From an uncultured Eubacteriales bacterium (lineage in GTDB: Bacteria > Bacillota > Clostridia > Oscillospirales > Oscillospiraceae), in assembly GCA_900549885.1 (NCBI GenBank), contig URQA01000056.1, positions 1-14,875 on the forward strand: a DNA stretch of 14,875 nt, read 5' to 3'. The notes beneath the pieces were generated by a model. It ran no database searches. It was not told the DNA's origin and saw only the letters and a list, made by a program, of their open reading frames with translations. Shown here one piece after another: positions 6,126 to 12,833 of the stretch (its first letter is position 1; each line of letters begins with the position of its first letter). The position numbers were made by a program, and so were the translations under genes.

Positions 6126-7163
6126 ATGCACATAAAAGCAATTTTCACCTTGCCCCTTGGAATCCTGCTGGCCTTCACGCTCATCTCCTGCGGACAGCCC
6201 GCCGCCCCCCCTTCTGTCTCCGACGCTTCCCCGGCCCCGATTTCTTCTGACCCATCCCAGCAGCCGGCCGACAGCACTGCCTTTACCTTCGCCTATCCCT
6301 ATGAGATGCAGACCCTCGGCTTTCATGAGCCGCTTGTTCTGGACTATGTGCCCCAAAAGGTCGCCTGCATGTCTACCGCCCCGGTGCTTGCCCTGCTTCA
6401 GATGGAAGTGCCCCTGATCGCCGTGCCGGAGAGCGTGGTTGTCCCCTATCCGGACGATTTGGACGCCGCTTTTCTAGGCTCTGTGGTCAGTGAAGATTTT
6501 GATATCGAGACCGTGGTCTCTCTGGAACCAGACTTGGTCATAGCTCCCTATTCTGTGGTGGACAGCCACGGCGCTACATTGGAAGGCCTGGGAATCCCTG
6601 TATACTACGTCTATTCCGGCCCCGCCGTAGGTTATCAGCAGGTCAAGGAACAAACTCAAACCATCGCTGATGCCTTCAGCGTCGACGATGCCTCCACAGC
6701 TCTGGCGGAAGAGATGATGGAATCCTTTGACGCCCTGGAAGCCCGGATTTCGGAGACTGCTCCCTCCCTGGAAGGGGTCACGGTCATGGTGCTCCAGTCC
6801 GGCTCCGCCAATATGCATATGATACAGACCAGGGACGGCACCCTGGGAGCCATGGCGGATATGATCGGCCTGACCAATGTCTATGAAAACAGCGACTCCG
6901 CCACCGTCATGCTGGATATGGAACAGGCGCTGGACTATAATCCCGACCTGGTCCTCAGCGTCGGGCTAAATAACTCCGCCGACCAGCAGGCCATGATGGA
7001 AGGCGTATTTGCCTCTAATCCCGCTTACTGGAATGCCATTCCTGCCATCGGCAACGGTGATATCATCTATCTGGATTCCAGCTTCTGGACCACCTCCGGC
7101 TATGGTATCATCGACTGTGTCAATCATCTAATGGACATTGTCACCGCCAAGCTCGCCGGCTGA
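6126..7163 (+). CDS. ABC transporter substrate-binding lipoprotein (class III), copy 2, no permease of its own
   Basis: A 345-residue lipoprotein with a hydrophobic signal and lipobox LISC (Cys22), then a Pro/Ser-rich linker. Over the central 105 or so residues it matches the lipoprotein encoded at 3151-4212 at roughly 60% of positions by eye; shared blocks include YPDD, EDFDIE, DSHGATLEGL, IPVYY and MVLQSGS. RBS AAAGGA (6111-6116) precedes the ATG by 9 nt. No permease or ATPase gene follows: a strong hairpin and a convergent gene come next. It most likely delivers its ligand to the same permease, widening the range of compounds taken up, or acts as a sensor or scavenger. Differences between the copies (for example YYMSAG versus YYVYSG) may reflect different ligands. 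Confidence 0.92.
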   Translation: MHIKAIFTLPLGILLAFTLISCGQPAAPPSVSDASPAPISSDPSQQPADSTAFTFAYPYEMQTLGFHEPLVLDYVPQKVACMSTAPVLALLQMEVPLIAVPESVVVPYPDDLDAAFLGSVVSEDFDIETVVSLEPDLVIAPYSVVDSHGATLEGLGIPVYYVYSGPAVGYQQVKEQTQTIADAFSVDDASTALAEEMMESFDALEARISETAPSLEGVTVMVLQSGSANMHMIQTRDGTLGAMADMIGLTNVYENSDSATVMLDMEQALDYNPDLVLSVGLNNSADQQAMMEGVFASNPAYWNAIPAIGNGDIIYLDSSFWTTSGYGIIDCVNHLMDIVTAKLAG

Positions 7164-7201
7164 CCTTCTGACACAAGGTCCGTTCCATGGCGCAAGACCG
7201 A

Positions 7202-7241
7202 CAACAGCCCCTCCCCACAAGGTTGTGGGGAGGGGCTGTTG
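7202..7241. terminator. Perfect 19-bp hairpin between convergent genes
   Basis: CAACAGCCCCTCCCCACAA (7202-7220) is fully complementary to 7223-7241, with two bases between the arms. It lies 38 nt after the lipoprotein stop and 30 nt after the PucR-type gene's stop on the other strand, so it can end transcription from both sides. T-tracts on both sides are weak, which is the only reservation. Confidence 0.75.
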
Positions 7242-7271
7242 AGCTCGTTTGACCTTCGCTGCCGGAAGGAG

Positions 7272-8591
7272 CTATTCTCTCCCATACGGGGCCTTAGGAC
7301 AGCCTTCTCCAGCCGCGAAACCGCCTTCCTCCGGGAACAGAGCCGGAACCGGCGAGCTCTGGTCCGCCGGATCTAGCAGCTTGCGCCGGTACTCCAACAT
7401 CCGCAGGGACAAGATAAAGGCAAAAATCTCGTTTCCATCCTCCAGGTCAGAGCCAAGAAGTTCCATACATTTATTGATCCGGTAGCGCACGGTATTGCGG
7501 TGGATAAACAGGATTTCAGCAGTGCGCACCAAGCTCTTGGTCTGCTCCAAATAAACCTGAAGCGTTGCGCACAGCTCAGTGTGATGCAGCCGATCATAGT
7601 CCCCCAACTCTTGGATGTTCTGATGGCAATACCGCATCAGCCGCTCTACCGGCACACATTGGAACAGCTGGAAGGAGGATAGGTCGTCGTACCGGCAGTA
7701 TAAAAACTTTCTCTGCAGGCGGCACCCCAGCTCTAAGGTGCTCTGAGCCTGCCTGTAGTAGTCCCGGAGCCGCTCCAGGCTGTTCAGCCTCCGGCTCACC
7801 CCCGCCACCAGCTCCCAACGCCGCAGCAGCTCCGTCAGCTTGGGGGCCTGGGTCTCCCAGTTGGAGATATCCTGTCCGCAGCTGTACACGCATACCAAGG
7901 CGGAGTTATACAAAAAAGTACGGGAAAACGGCAGTCGCTTGAATTCCTCCAGCATGGGCCTCAGGCTTTCCCCCGCCCGCTCCGTGGCCTGGGCCGGACA
8001 AATACACAGTACATAGGCGCACTCCCGCAGAGAAAAGCCCAGAACATTCAGCCGCTTGTCCACCTGCTCCCTGCTGTATTGCGCCCCCTCCAGAAGCTGG
8101 ATGAAGTAGTTCTCCACCGCGTTTCCATCCGTCGTAACGTGGTAACGGTCCCTGTTCAGCCTGGTCTCCGCAAAGGATGAGATCAGCTCCATGAGCTGGA
8201 TATCCTCCTGCTCCAAGGGGCGCAAATAGGCTGTGAGCACCATAACGCCCACCGGCTGCCCCTCGGACACCAGCGCCTTGATCAGTCGGGGATAGGGCAC
8301 CTGTCCGTCTGTGACCACTACCGGCATCTTGGTCTCGGCCGAAGCCTCATGGACGGTGCTCACCTCCCGGCTCTGGATGATGGTATTGCGCTCCAGGTCC
8401 GCCCGGACGATGTGTCGTTGCCAGCTCTCATCGTCCACTTCCACACATTTGGTATAGGCCAGAATTGTGTGGGCCATGTCGCTGATGAATACCGGATTTC
8501 CCATAATCTCATAGGCGAGGTCACAAATCTGCTGAAGGGACGACGCGTGGGTGAGCTGGCACAATTTCCCGATCCATTCCCGCTCTGGCAT
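7272..8591 (-). CDS. PucR/CdaR-family transcriptional regulator
   Basis: A 439-residue regulator. The first 160 or so residues look like a ligand-sensing GAF/PucR-type domain (NPVFISDMAHTILAYTK, later GQPVGVMVLTAYLRPLEQED). The middle resembles the CdaR GGDEF-like domain (for example RLRDYYRQAQSTLELG). The C-terminal part from about residue 345 is the PucR helix-turn-helix: TELCATLQVYLEQTKSLVRT, then AEILFIHRNTVRYRINK. A Pro/Gly-rich tail of about 35 residues follows the usual family end. The ATG at 8591 has GGGGGAG four nt upstream; the longer open frame to 8855 has no family content. It has its own promoter and is not close to an obvious target; the hydrolase gene ends 130 nt upstream. Members sense small metabolites such as purines or sugar acids; the effector here is unknown. 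Confidence 0.9.
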   Translation of the reverse strand: MPEREWIGKLCQLTHASSLQQICDLAYEIMGNPVFISDMAHTILAYTKCVEVDDESWQRHIVRADLERNTIIQSREVSTVHEASAETKMPVVVTDGQVPYPRLIKALVSEGQPVGVMVLTAYLRPLEQEDIQLMELISSFAETRLNRDRYHVTTDGNAVENYFIQLLEGAQYSREQVDKRLNVLGFSLRECAYVLCICPAQATERAGESLRPMLEEFKRLPFSRTFLYNSALVCVYSCGQDISNWETQAPKLTELLRRWELVAGVSRRLNSLERLRDYYRQAQSTLELGCRLQRKFLYCRYDDLSSFQLFQCVPVERLMRYCHQNIQELGDYDRLHHTELCATLQVYLEQTKSLVRTAEILFIHRNTVRYRINKCMELLGSDLEDGNEIFAFILSLRMLEYRRKLLDPADQSSPVPALFPEEGGFAAGEGCPKAPYGRE

Positions 8592-8613
8592 AGGTCTCCC
8601 CCCTTTCCTCTCT

Positions 8614-8642
8614 ATTTTACTGGTCTCAAGATAAAAAGACAA
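8614..8642 (-). promoter_or_regulatory. Predicted promoter of the PucR-type regulator
   Basis: On the minus strand TTGTCT (8642-8637), a 17-nt spacer and TAAAAT (8619-8614) form a good sigma-70 type promoter. The leader is short, about 15-20 nt, and holds the GGGGGAG ribosome site. Confidence 0.55.
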
Positions 8643-8721
8643 GATTTGCGTTCTGTTTCTCCGCAGCGCACCAGACAAATTCCCTATCCGTTTAAATACC
8701 CCTGCCGCCAGACAACCTGGC

Positions 8722-9741
8722 TCACGCTCCGTCTCTCCCATACCTCTGGTTCCACTGGGACAGCAGGTTTTGAAGCTCTTCCTGGCAGGCAGGGACCACT
8801 GTACCGTGTCCTGCCCCTCCTCGAATCTGTTCCTTGGGGCCGGGGTAGCAGTCATAGGCCGCCTGGGTCTGCTCCGGCGGAACGTAGCCGTCCTCCGCTG
8901 AGGTCAGGAACAATACCGGCAGGGAGCACGCTTGCCCAGACAGGGCCACAGACAGCTCCAGTTCCCCGCTGGTAAAGTCTAACTTGTCCCGATTCAGCTT
9001 CCACTCCATCAAATTCAGGAATGGGAAGGACGGGAGCCGGAAACTGGCCCACAGGATATGGCCGGCTTCTGCCCGGAATGAGGCGTAGGGGCTCTCTGCC
9101 ACAGCGTAAGCCACCCTGCCGTCCAGGTTCCCGAAGGCGGCGGCAAACAAAATCGTGTTGGCGCCGCACCCCTCCCCGCACAGCAGGAAGGTCTGTTCTC
9201 CCAGGGTCTCATCCGCCCAGTCAAGCCAGCACGCCAGGTCCTCCGACTCCTTCCAGCCATAGCTGAAATAGTCTCCCCCGCTCTCTCCGTGGGCGCGCGG
9301 ATCCAGCATGAGGATGTTGCACCCCGTCTCGGCGTTGAGCCAGGGCCCCATCAAAAAGTCGTCCAGCCCGGTGCCGTGAAAGCGGGGAAGATAAATCGCC
9401 GTCACGTCGCTGCCCTCATCGTATAGGTATCCGCGCAGCTCTGTTCCGTCCTGGGCCTCGGTCGTCACCGATTCCCGAAGGCGGCTGTACCGCCAGCTGT
9501 CCCATTCGGCTTGGAGCTCTTCCAACTGAGCATCCCCCACCGGCTGGGCCAGCGCCTGGAGATGGCTGGCGGCCGTGTCCACATCCACGCCCCGGCGCAC
9601 AAAGCTATCATAATACCCATAGACCACCGTGCGCACATTGACTGCCACAATAGCCAGCGCCAAAATCGCCACACAGAGGATAAGCACCATTCGCTGCCGC
9701 CTTTTCTCCGCTGTGGCAGCTTTTTTCTCCCGGTTTTTCAC
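8722..9741 (-). CDS. Membrane-anchored alpha/beta hydrolase-fold protein lacking the nucleophile serine
   Basis: A 339-residue protein with a basic N-terminus, one membrane segment (about 18-40) and an extracellular alpha/beta hydrolase domain of the COG1073/YqkD type. DPRAHGESGG (147-156) is a family hallmark. The nucleophile elbow, normally GxSxG, reads G189-E-G-C-G193: Gly191 (codon GGG) stands where the catalytic Ser should be. The acid Asp284 (SAEDGYVPPEQ) and His312 (GGAGHG) remain. It may be inactive as a hydrolase and serve as a binding protein, or use another residue such as Cys192. The start is GTG at 9741 with GGGAGGAG eight nt upstream, 18 nt after the parvulin-like gene, so the two form an operon. 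Confidence 0.88.
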   Translation of the reverse strand: MKNREKKAATAEKRRQRMVLILCVAILALAIVAVNVRTVVYGYYDSFVRRGVDVDTAASHLQALAQPVGDAQLEELQAEWDSWRYSRLRESVTTEAQDGTELRGYLYDEGSDVTAIYLPRFHGTGLDDFLMGPWLNAETGCNILMLDPRAHGESGGDYFSYGWKESEDLACWLDWADETLGEQTFLLCGEGCGANTILFAAAFGNLDGRVAYAVAESPYASFRAEAGHILWASFRLPSFPFLNLMEWKLNRDKLDFTSGELELSVALSGQACSLPVLFLTSAEDGYVPPEQTQAAYDCYPGPKEQIRGGAGHGTVVPACQEELQNLLSQWNQRYGRDGA

Positions 9742-9759
9742 GCTCTGCTCTCCTCCCTC

Positions 9760-10818
9760 TCAGCTGGCAGCCAGCTGCATTCCCAAAGTGCTGCGCTCTA
9801 CCCGGGTCTGTTTCAACGCCTGGGCTTCCAGCGCTTCCATACGCTGCTCCCGGATCGACTGCCGGGCGGCCTGCTCCGCAGCTGATCCGCTCAGGCCGGT
9901 AAGCACCACCAGATAGGCCTTCCCGGCCTCCCTGTCCATCAGGGAGGCCGACGCACCGCCGGTGCGTCCCTCTGCGAAGCACCACCGGGCCACCGTCTCA
10001 GGCAGATCCTCTTTGACCGCCCCCGTCACCAGCCCGGTGTCCCCCCAGACCACATCAGAAAACTTGAGACACAGCTCCTCTATCCCCTCCCGGCCCTGCT
10101 CCATCCGCGCCTCCAAGCGGCCTAGGCGGGCCTCCAGGTCGTCCAGCTGTCGTTGGCCCACGGCTCCATCCGAGCGGGCCGGAACCGCGTCCAGTTCTAC
10201 GAGCCATAAGTCCGCCATCGGATAGTCCTGCACCGGATTTTTCTCCAACCACTGCTCAATTTCCTGGCCGGACACCTGAAGCTCTTCGCTCAGATGCTGG
10301 CGGTATGCCTGGGCCTGTACCTCCAGCGTCAGCTCCCGCACAAAGGCGTCCCGGTCCATTCCGGTGCCATAATAAGCGGGATAGTAGTTGCCTTCCTGAA
10401 TTCCCAGGCGCGCGGACTCTTCCTTAATCTGCTGGAGCTTCTCCTCCACCGGCGCCAGTTCCTCTTGGGAGAACGTGTACCCCGCCGCCTGGGCCTGTCC
10501 ATTATAATAGGCCGTCAGTGCCAGGCGCTCTTCCGCCTGCTGGCAGAAGTGCTCCCGCCAGGTTTCGTCGCCGTCATATATCTGACTCCCGGCGGAGACG
10601 GCGGGATCGAAACCCGCCGCTTCGTAGTCGCTGTCCAGAAAATCCAAATAGACGCTGTAATAATAGTAATCATACCGGACTGCGCTGTACGGCTCGCCGT
10701 CCACAGTCACCGCAGTGAGCCATTTTTGCAGCACCCCGGAATTGAGCAGGATAACCACCAGCACCACGGGGACCAGCACGATGTAAAAGGCGCGGACCAG
10801 TTTGGATTGATTCTTCAT
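9760..10818 (-). CDS. Membrane-anchored SurA/PrsA-like peptidyl-prolyl isomerase (parvulin type, degenerate)
   Basis: A 352-residue protein with one N-terminal membrane anchor (about residues 9-27) and no lipobox. The next part is tyrosine-rich and helical with SurA_N-like character (residues 40-200, including FSQEELAPVEEKLQQIKEES). A weak parvulin domain follows at about 205-320: LCLKFSDVVWGDTGLVTG then EDLPETVARWCFAEGRTGG matches the FSD...GDLG...LP...AF..G pattern. The family folds proteins outside the membrane. Several parvulin motif residues are changed, so isomerase activity is uncertain and a chaperone role is possible. The ATG at 10818 has CAGGAGG seven nt upstream. It is the first gene of the operon with the hydrolase-like protein, both anchored, suggesting work at the cell surface. 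Confidence 0.78.
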   Translation of the reverse strand: MKNQSKLVRAFYIVLVPVVLVVILLNSGVLQKWLTAVTVDGEPYSAVRYDYYYYSVYLDFLDSDYEAAGFDPAVSAGSQIYDGDETWREHFCQQAEERLALTAYYNGQAQAAGYTFSQEELAPVEEKLQQIKEESARLGIQEGNYYPAYYGTGMDRDAFVRELTLEVQAQAYRQHLSEELQVSGQEIEQWLEKNPVQDYPMADLWLVELDAVPARSDGAVGQRQLDDLEARLGRLEARMEQGREGIEELCLKFSDVVWGDTGLVTGAVKEDLPETVARWCFAEGRTGGASASLMDREAGKAYLVVLTGLSGSAAEQAARQSIREQRMEALEAQALKQTRVERSTLGMQLAAS

Positions 10819-10874
10819 AGGAATACCTCCTGGATGATCTCATGGTCTGGGGTGGCGGCAACGGCTTTTGGTGC

Positions 10875-10903
10875 ATCATATCACAGCCCGCCGTCTTTTT
10901 CCA
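10875..10903 (-). promoter_or_regulatory. Predicted promoter of the parvulin-hydrolase operon
   Basis: Minus strand TGGAAA (10903-10898), a 17-nt spacer and TATGAT (10880-10875) preceded by TGA, an extended -10. It begins just past the terminator of the upstream permease gene, so the operon appears independently transcribed. Confidence 0.5.
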
Positions 10904-10907
10904 CCGG

Positions 10908-10949
10908 AAAAGCGGAAGGGCCGCCACAGACGGCGGCCCTTCCGCTTTC
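10908..10949 (-). terminator. Rho-independent terminator of the GntP-family permease gene
   Basis: A 17-bp perfect stem, 10909-10925 with 10932-10948 (AAAGCGGAAGGGCCGCC arm), closes a six-base loop ACAGAC. On the minus strand it is followed by a short run of four T. It starts about 30 nt after the permease stop. Confidence 0.85.
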
Positions 10950-10980
10950 GTGTTTGGGGGAGCACTGCCGCTGACCTTCT

Positions 10981-12339
10981 TTAGTAGAAGATGATACAGC
11001 AGATGCAGCAGAACACAGAGAAGATAACCGGGAAAATGACCGTGGTGACAAACATATCCCAGTATGCCTTCTTGTGGGTCAAGCCGAACACTCCCAGCGT
11101 AATGGCCGTGGACTGGGCGTGGGGCAGGGAGTCAAAGGTCTGTGTGGTACACAGCAGCAGACGGCGCAGCGCACCGGCGTTGACCCCCATATCCAGATAC
11201 GGCTGGCCGAACATGGGCAGCCACACCATCATGGCGGCAATGCCGTCAGCACACAGTCCGGCAATGATAGCCACGGAGATCATGGCGGTGATGTAGGGAT
11301 TGAGAGATAGACCCAGCACCCACTCCTGAACAGGCTGGATGGCCGCGCTCTTGGACACCACCTGGCCGAAGCCGTATACACAGCCGGCCAGCACCAGGAA
11401 GCCCCACATGGAGGGCGCGCCCCGGGAGATGATCTTGGCAAAGCCGATGCTCTTGCAGCGGGTGAACTGGAGGATGACCAGCACCAGACAGCCAAACAGC
11501 TGGGCGATGGCCACCTGGGCGTTGGCGCTGATCCCTAGGACCTGCTCAAAATAGGCCACGGGCACGCCGTCCACCTTCACCTTGAAAGCGGCCATGAAGA
11601 TGGCGGCCGCAATCACGGCCAGCAGAGGGATCAGAGAGGTGGCGAAGGAGGGCAATCCGGAGGTATCCGTATCCACTGCGCCGGTGTCCTCCGCGCCGTC
11701 AAATCCATCGTCATTCTTGCGGGCCTTGCGCACCATATGGGTAATCCAGATAAAGAACAGCACAATGCCCACCGCGCCAGTGGCTACGGACAGCACAGGC
11801 GCGTCATAGATGGTGGTGTTCAGGAACTGGTTGGGCAGAGATCCGGGCACGTTTGCCACCGGCATACAGAAGGAAATGGCAGGAGCAATGCCCAGGGCGG
11901 CAATCATGCCCACCTTACGGGGCAGGTTGGCCGCCTTCATCAGGGGGATTGCCAGTACCACGATCACCTGCATATAGGTGCCAACGCCGGCCACCAGCAG
12001 GATGACAGTGGTGAGGGTGATGGCCAGGTAGGCCCGGTCTACACCCAGCCACTTGACCATGGTTTTACCCACCGACATGGCACACCCGGTGGAATCCATG
12101 AGATAAGCAAATAGGCCGGATGCGGTAAATACTGCGAACATCAGGGAGACCAAGCTGCCCACGCCGCCGGTAAAGGTCGTGAACATGGACACCGCCATGG
12201 ACTCAGTGGAGCCGAACGCGGCGATGATGGCGGCTACAATGGCGGCCACGCCGGTATGGACGTTCTTCATACACAGGACAATGAACACCACGATGGCCAG
12301 GACGACGAAGATCGCGGAGATCCACACATTGGTAAACAA
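10981..12339 (-). CDS. GntP-family (gluconate/organic acid) permease
   Basis: A very hydrophobic 452-residue protein with about 11-13 membrane segments, the size of GntP carriers. The C-terminal block FDSLPH (402-407) followed by GLTHKKAYWDMF (419-430) matches the conserved DxLPH...LTHKExYxDxF of the family. A charged loop (about 207-232, rich in Lys then Asp/Glu/Thr) lies mid-protein. The start is a TTG at 12339 with AAGGAGG seven nt upstream; no ATG fits. GntP members bring in gluconate, hydroxybutyrate or related hydroxy acids by ion symport. It is divergent from a flavin reductase, so its substrate may be what that enzyme acts on (inference). An ion-transporter-superfamily or CitMHS-type assignment is the alternative. 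Confidence 0.85.
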   Translation of the reverse strand: MFTNVWISAIFVVLAIVVFIVLCMKNVHTGVAAIVAAIIAAFGSTESMAVSMFTTFTGGVGSLVSLMFAVFTASGLFAYLMDSTGCAMSVGKTMVKWLGVDRAYLAITLTTVILLVAGVGTYMQVIVVLAIPLMKAANLPRKVGMIAALGIAPAISFCMPVANVPGSLPNQFLNTTIYDAPVLSVATGAVGIVLFFIWITHMVRKARKNDDGFDGAEDTGAVDTDTSGLPSFATSLIPLLAVIAAAIFMAAFKVKVDGVPVAYFEQVLGISANAQVAIAQLFGCLVLVILQFTRCKSIGFAKIISRGAPSMWGFLVLAGCVYGFGQVVSKSAAIQPVQEWVLGLSLNPYITAMISVAIIAGLCADGIAAMMVWLPMFGQPYLDMGVNAGALRRLLLCTTQTFDSLPHAQSTAITLGVFGLTHKKAYWDMFVTTVIFPVIFSVFCCICCIIFY

Positions 12340-12478
12340 ACAAATACCTCCTTATTACTTCTTTTCCCACAGAGGAATCGTTTTTCTCTTCCAACCCAGG
12401 AGAAAAGAGCTTGGAATGGCCCTTCCATAATGCTCCCCCAAAGAACGGAAAAGGGCTTCCTCCTCTCAACACAAACAA

Positions 12479-12507
12479 ATTATAGCATCCGCGTTTTCCA
12501 AAGTCTT
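12479..12507 (-). promoter_or_regulatory. Predicted promoter of the GntP-family permease
   Basis: Minus strand AAGACT (12507-12502), a 17-nt spacer and a perfect TATAAT (12484-12479) preceded by TGC, an extended -10. The leader would be about 130 nt. The short palindrome TGTGCACA (12508-12515) touches the upstream edge of the -35. Confidence 0.5.
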
Positions 12508-12538
12508 TGTGCACAGGCGGTAAAATATTCCCATTTCT

Positions 12539-12553
12539 TGTGCTCGGAGCACA
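12539..12553. promoter_or_regulatory. Perfect palindrome TGTGCTC-G-GAGCACA, possible operator
   Basis: Seven-base arms are perfectly complementary around one G. Its centre is about 65 bp upstream of the centre of the permease -10. The size suits a dimeric regulator. A short TGTGCACA at 12508-12515 shares the TGTGC half-site. Confidence 0.45.
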
Positions 12554-12680
12554 TCGTTTTCCTACTCCGTGTCCCTTCTTTTTTGCCATGCTGTCCAAAC
12601 CGCACCCCTTATTCCACCCTCTCCTTTGGTCTGAATGCCGGTTCCTATTTCGCTTTGCGGCAACGGCTGTTCCAGTCCTT

Positions 12681-12693
12681 TGTTCTAAGAACA
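12681..12693. promoter_or_regulatory. Perfect palindrome TGTTCT-A-AGAACA, possible operator
   Basis: Six-base arms are perfectly complementary around one A. Its centre is about 65 bp upstream of the centre of the flavoprotein gene's -10, mirroring the palindrome at 12539-12553 on the other side, though arm sequence and spacing differ. Confidence 0.4.
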
Positions 12694-12746
12694 CAAAAGC
12701 TGCCTCAAATCTAACCTTGGCGCACAAATCAATCCGGAAGCGTTTC

Positions 12747-12755
12747 TGTTATAAT
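12747..12755 (+). promoter_or_regulatory. Predicted extended -10 promoter of the flavoprotein operon
   Basis: TGTTATAAT is a perfect TATAAT (12750-12755) with the TGN extension. No good -35 is found 15-19 nt upstream, which suggests that an activator helps. The start would be near 12762, giving a leader of about 70 nt. Confidence 0.5.
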
Positions 12756-12833
12756 GATATTTATCTTGAGAAGCTTCCGCTTCAAATTCGGTTCCAGCGG
12801 TTCAAAATCATTCAAAGGGAGGAACGGAACAGG

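Larger units (their letters stand above)
12340..12833. other. 494-bp divergent intergenic region with no supported gene
   Basis: This gap holds both divergent promoters and three TGTKC-type palindromes, listed separately. A smaller inverted repeat (12382-12388 with 12400-12406) lies in the leader of the permease. An open frame enters from 12507 on the plus strand in phase with the flavoprotein gene, but its translation (many Pro, Cys, Phe) looks non-coding and it lacks a ribosome site. Confidence 0.7.

Noticed and set aside
7202..7241. Transposon end or CRISPR-type repeat
   Set aside because: A single hairpin between convergent genes, with no second copy in the window and no transposase or cas gene nearby; termination is the simpler reading.
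8592..8855. N-terminal extension of the PucR-type regulator
   Set aside because: The in-frame extension runs through the predicted promoter and has no family content; the ATG at 8591 has a strong ribosome site.
12203..12727. 174-codon minus-strand open frame overlapping the permease start
   Set aside because: It is in another frame than the permease, crosses the promoter region, and has a low-complexity Arg/Gly-rich translation.
12507..12833. N-terminal extension of the ferredoxin-flavoprotein
   Set aside because: It would precede the promoter and the strong GGGAGGA site; its translation does not resemble the family, which begins at the ferredoxin domain.
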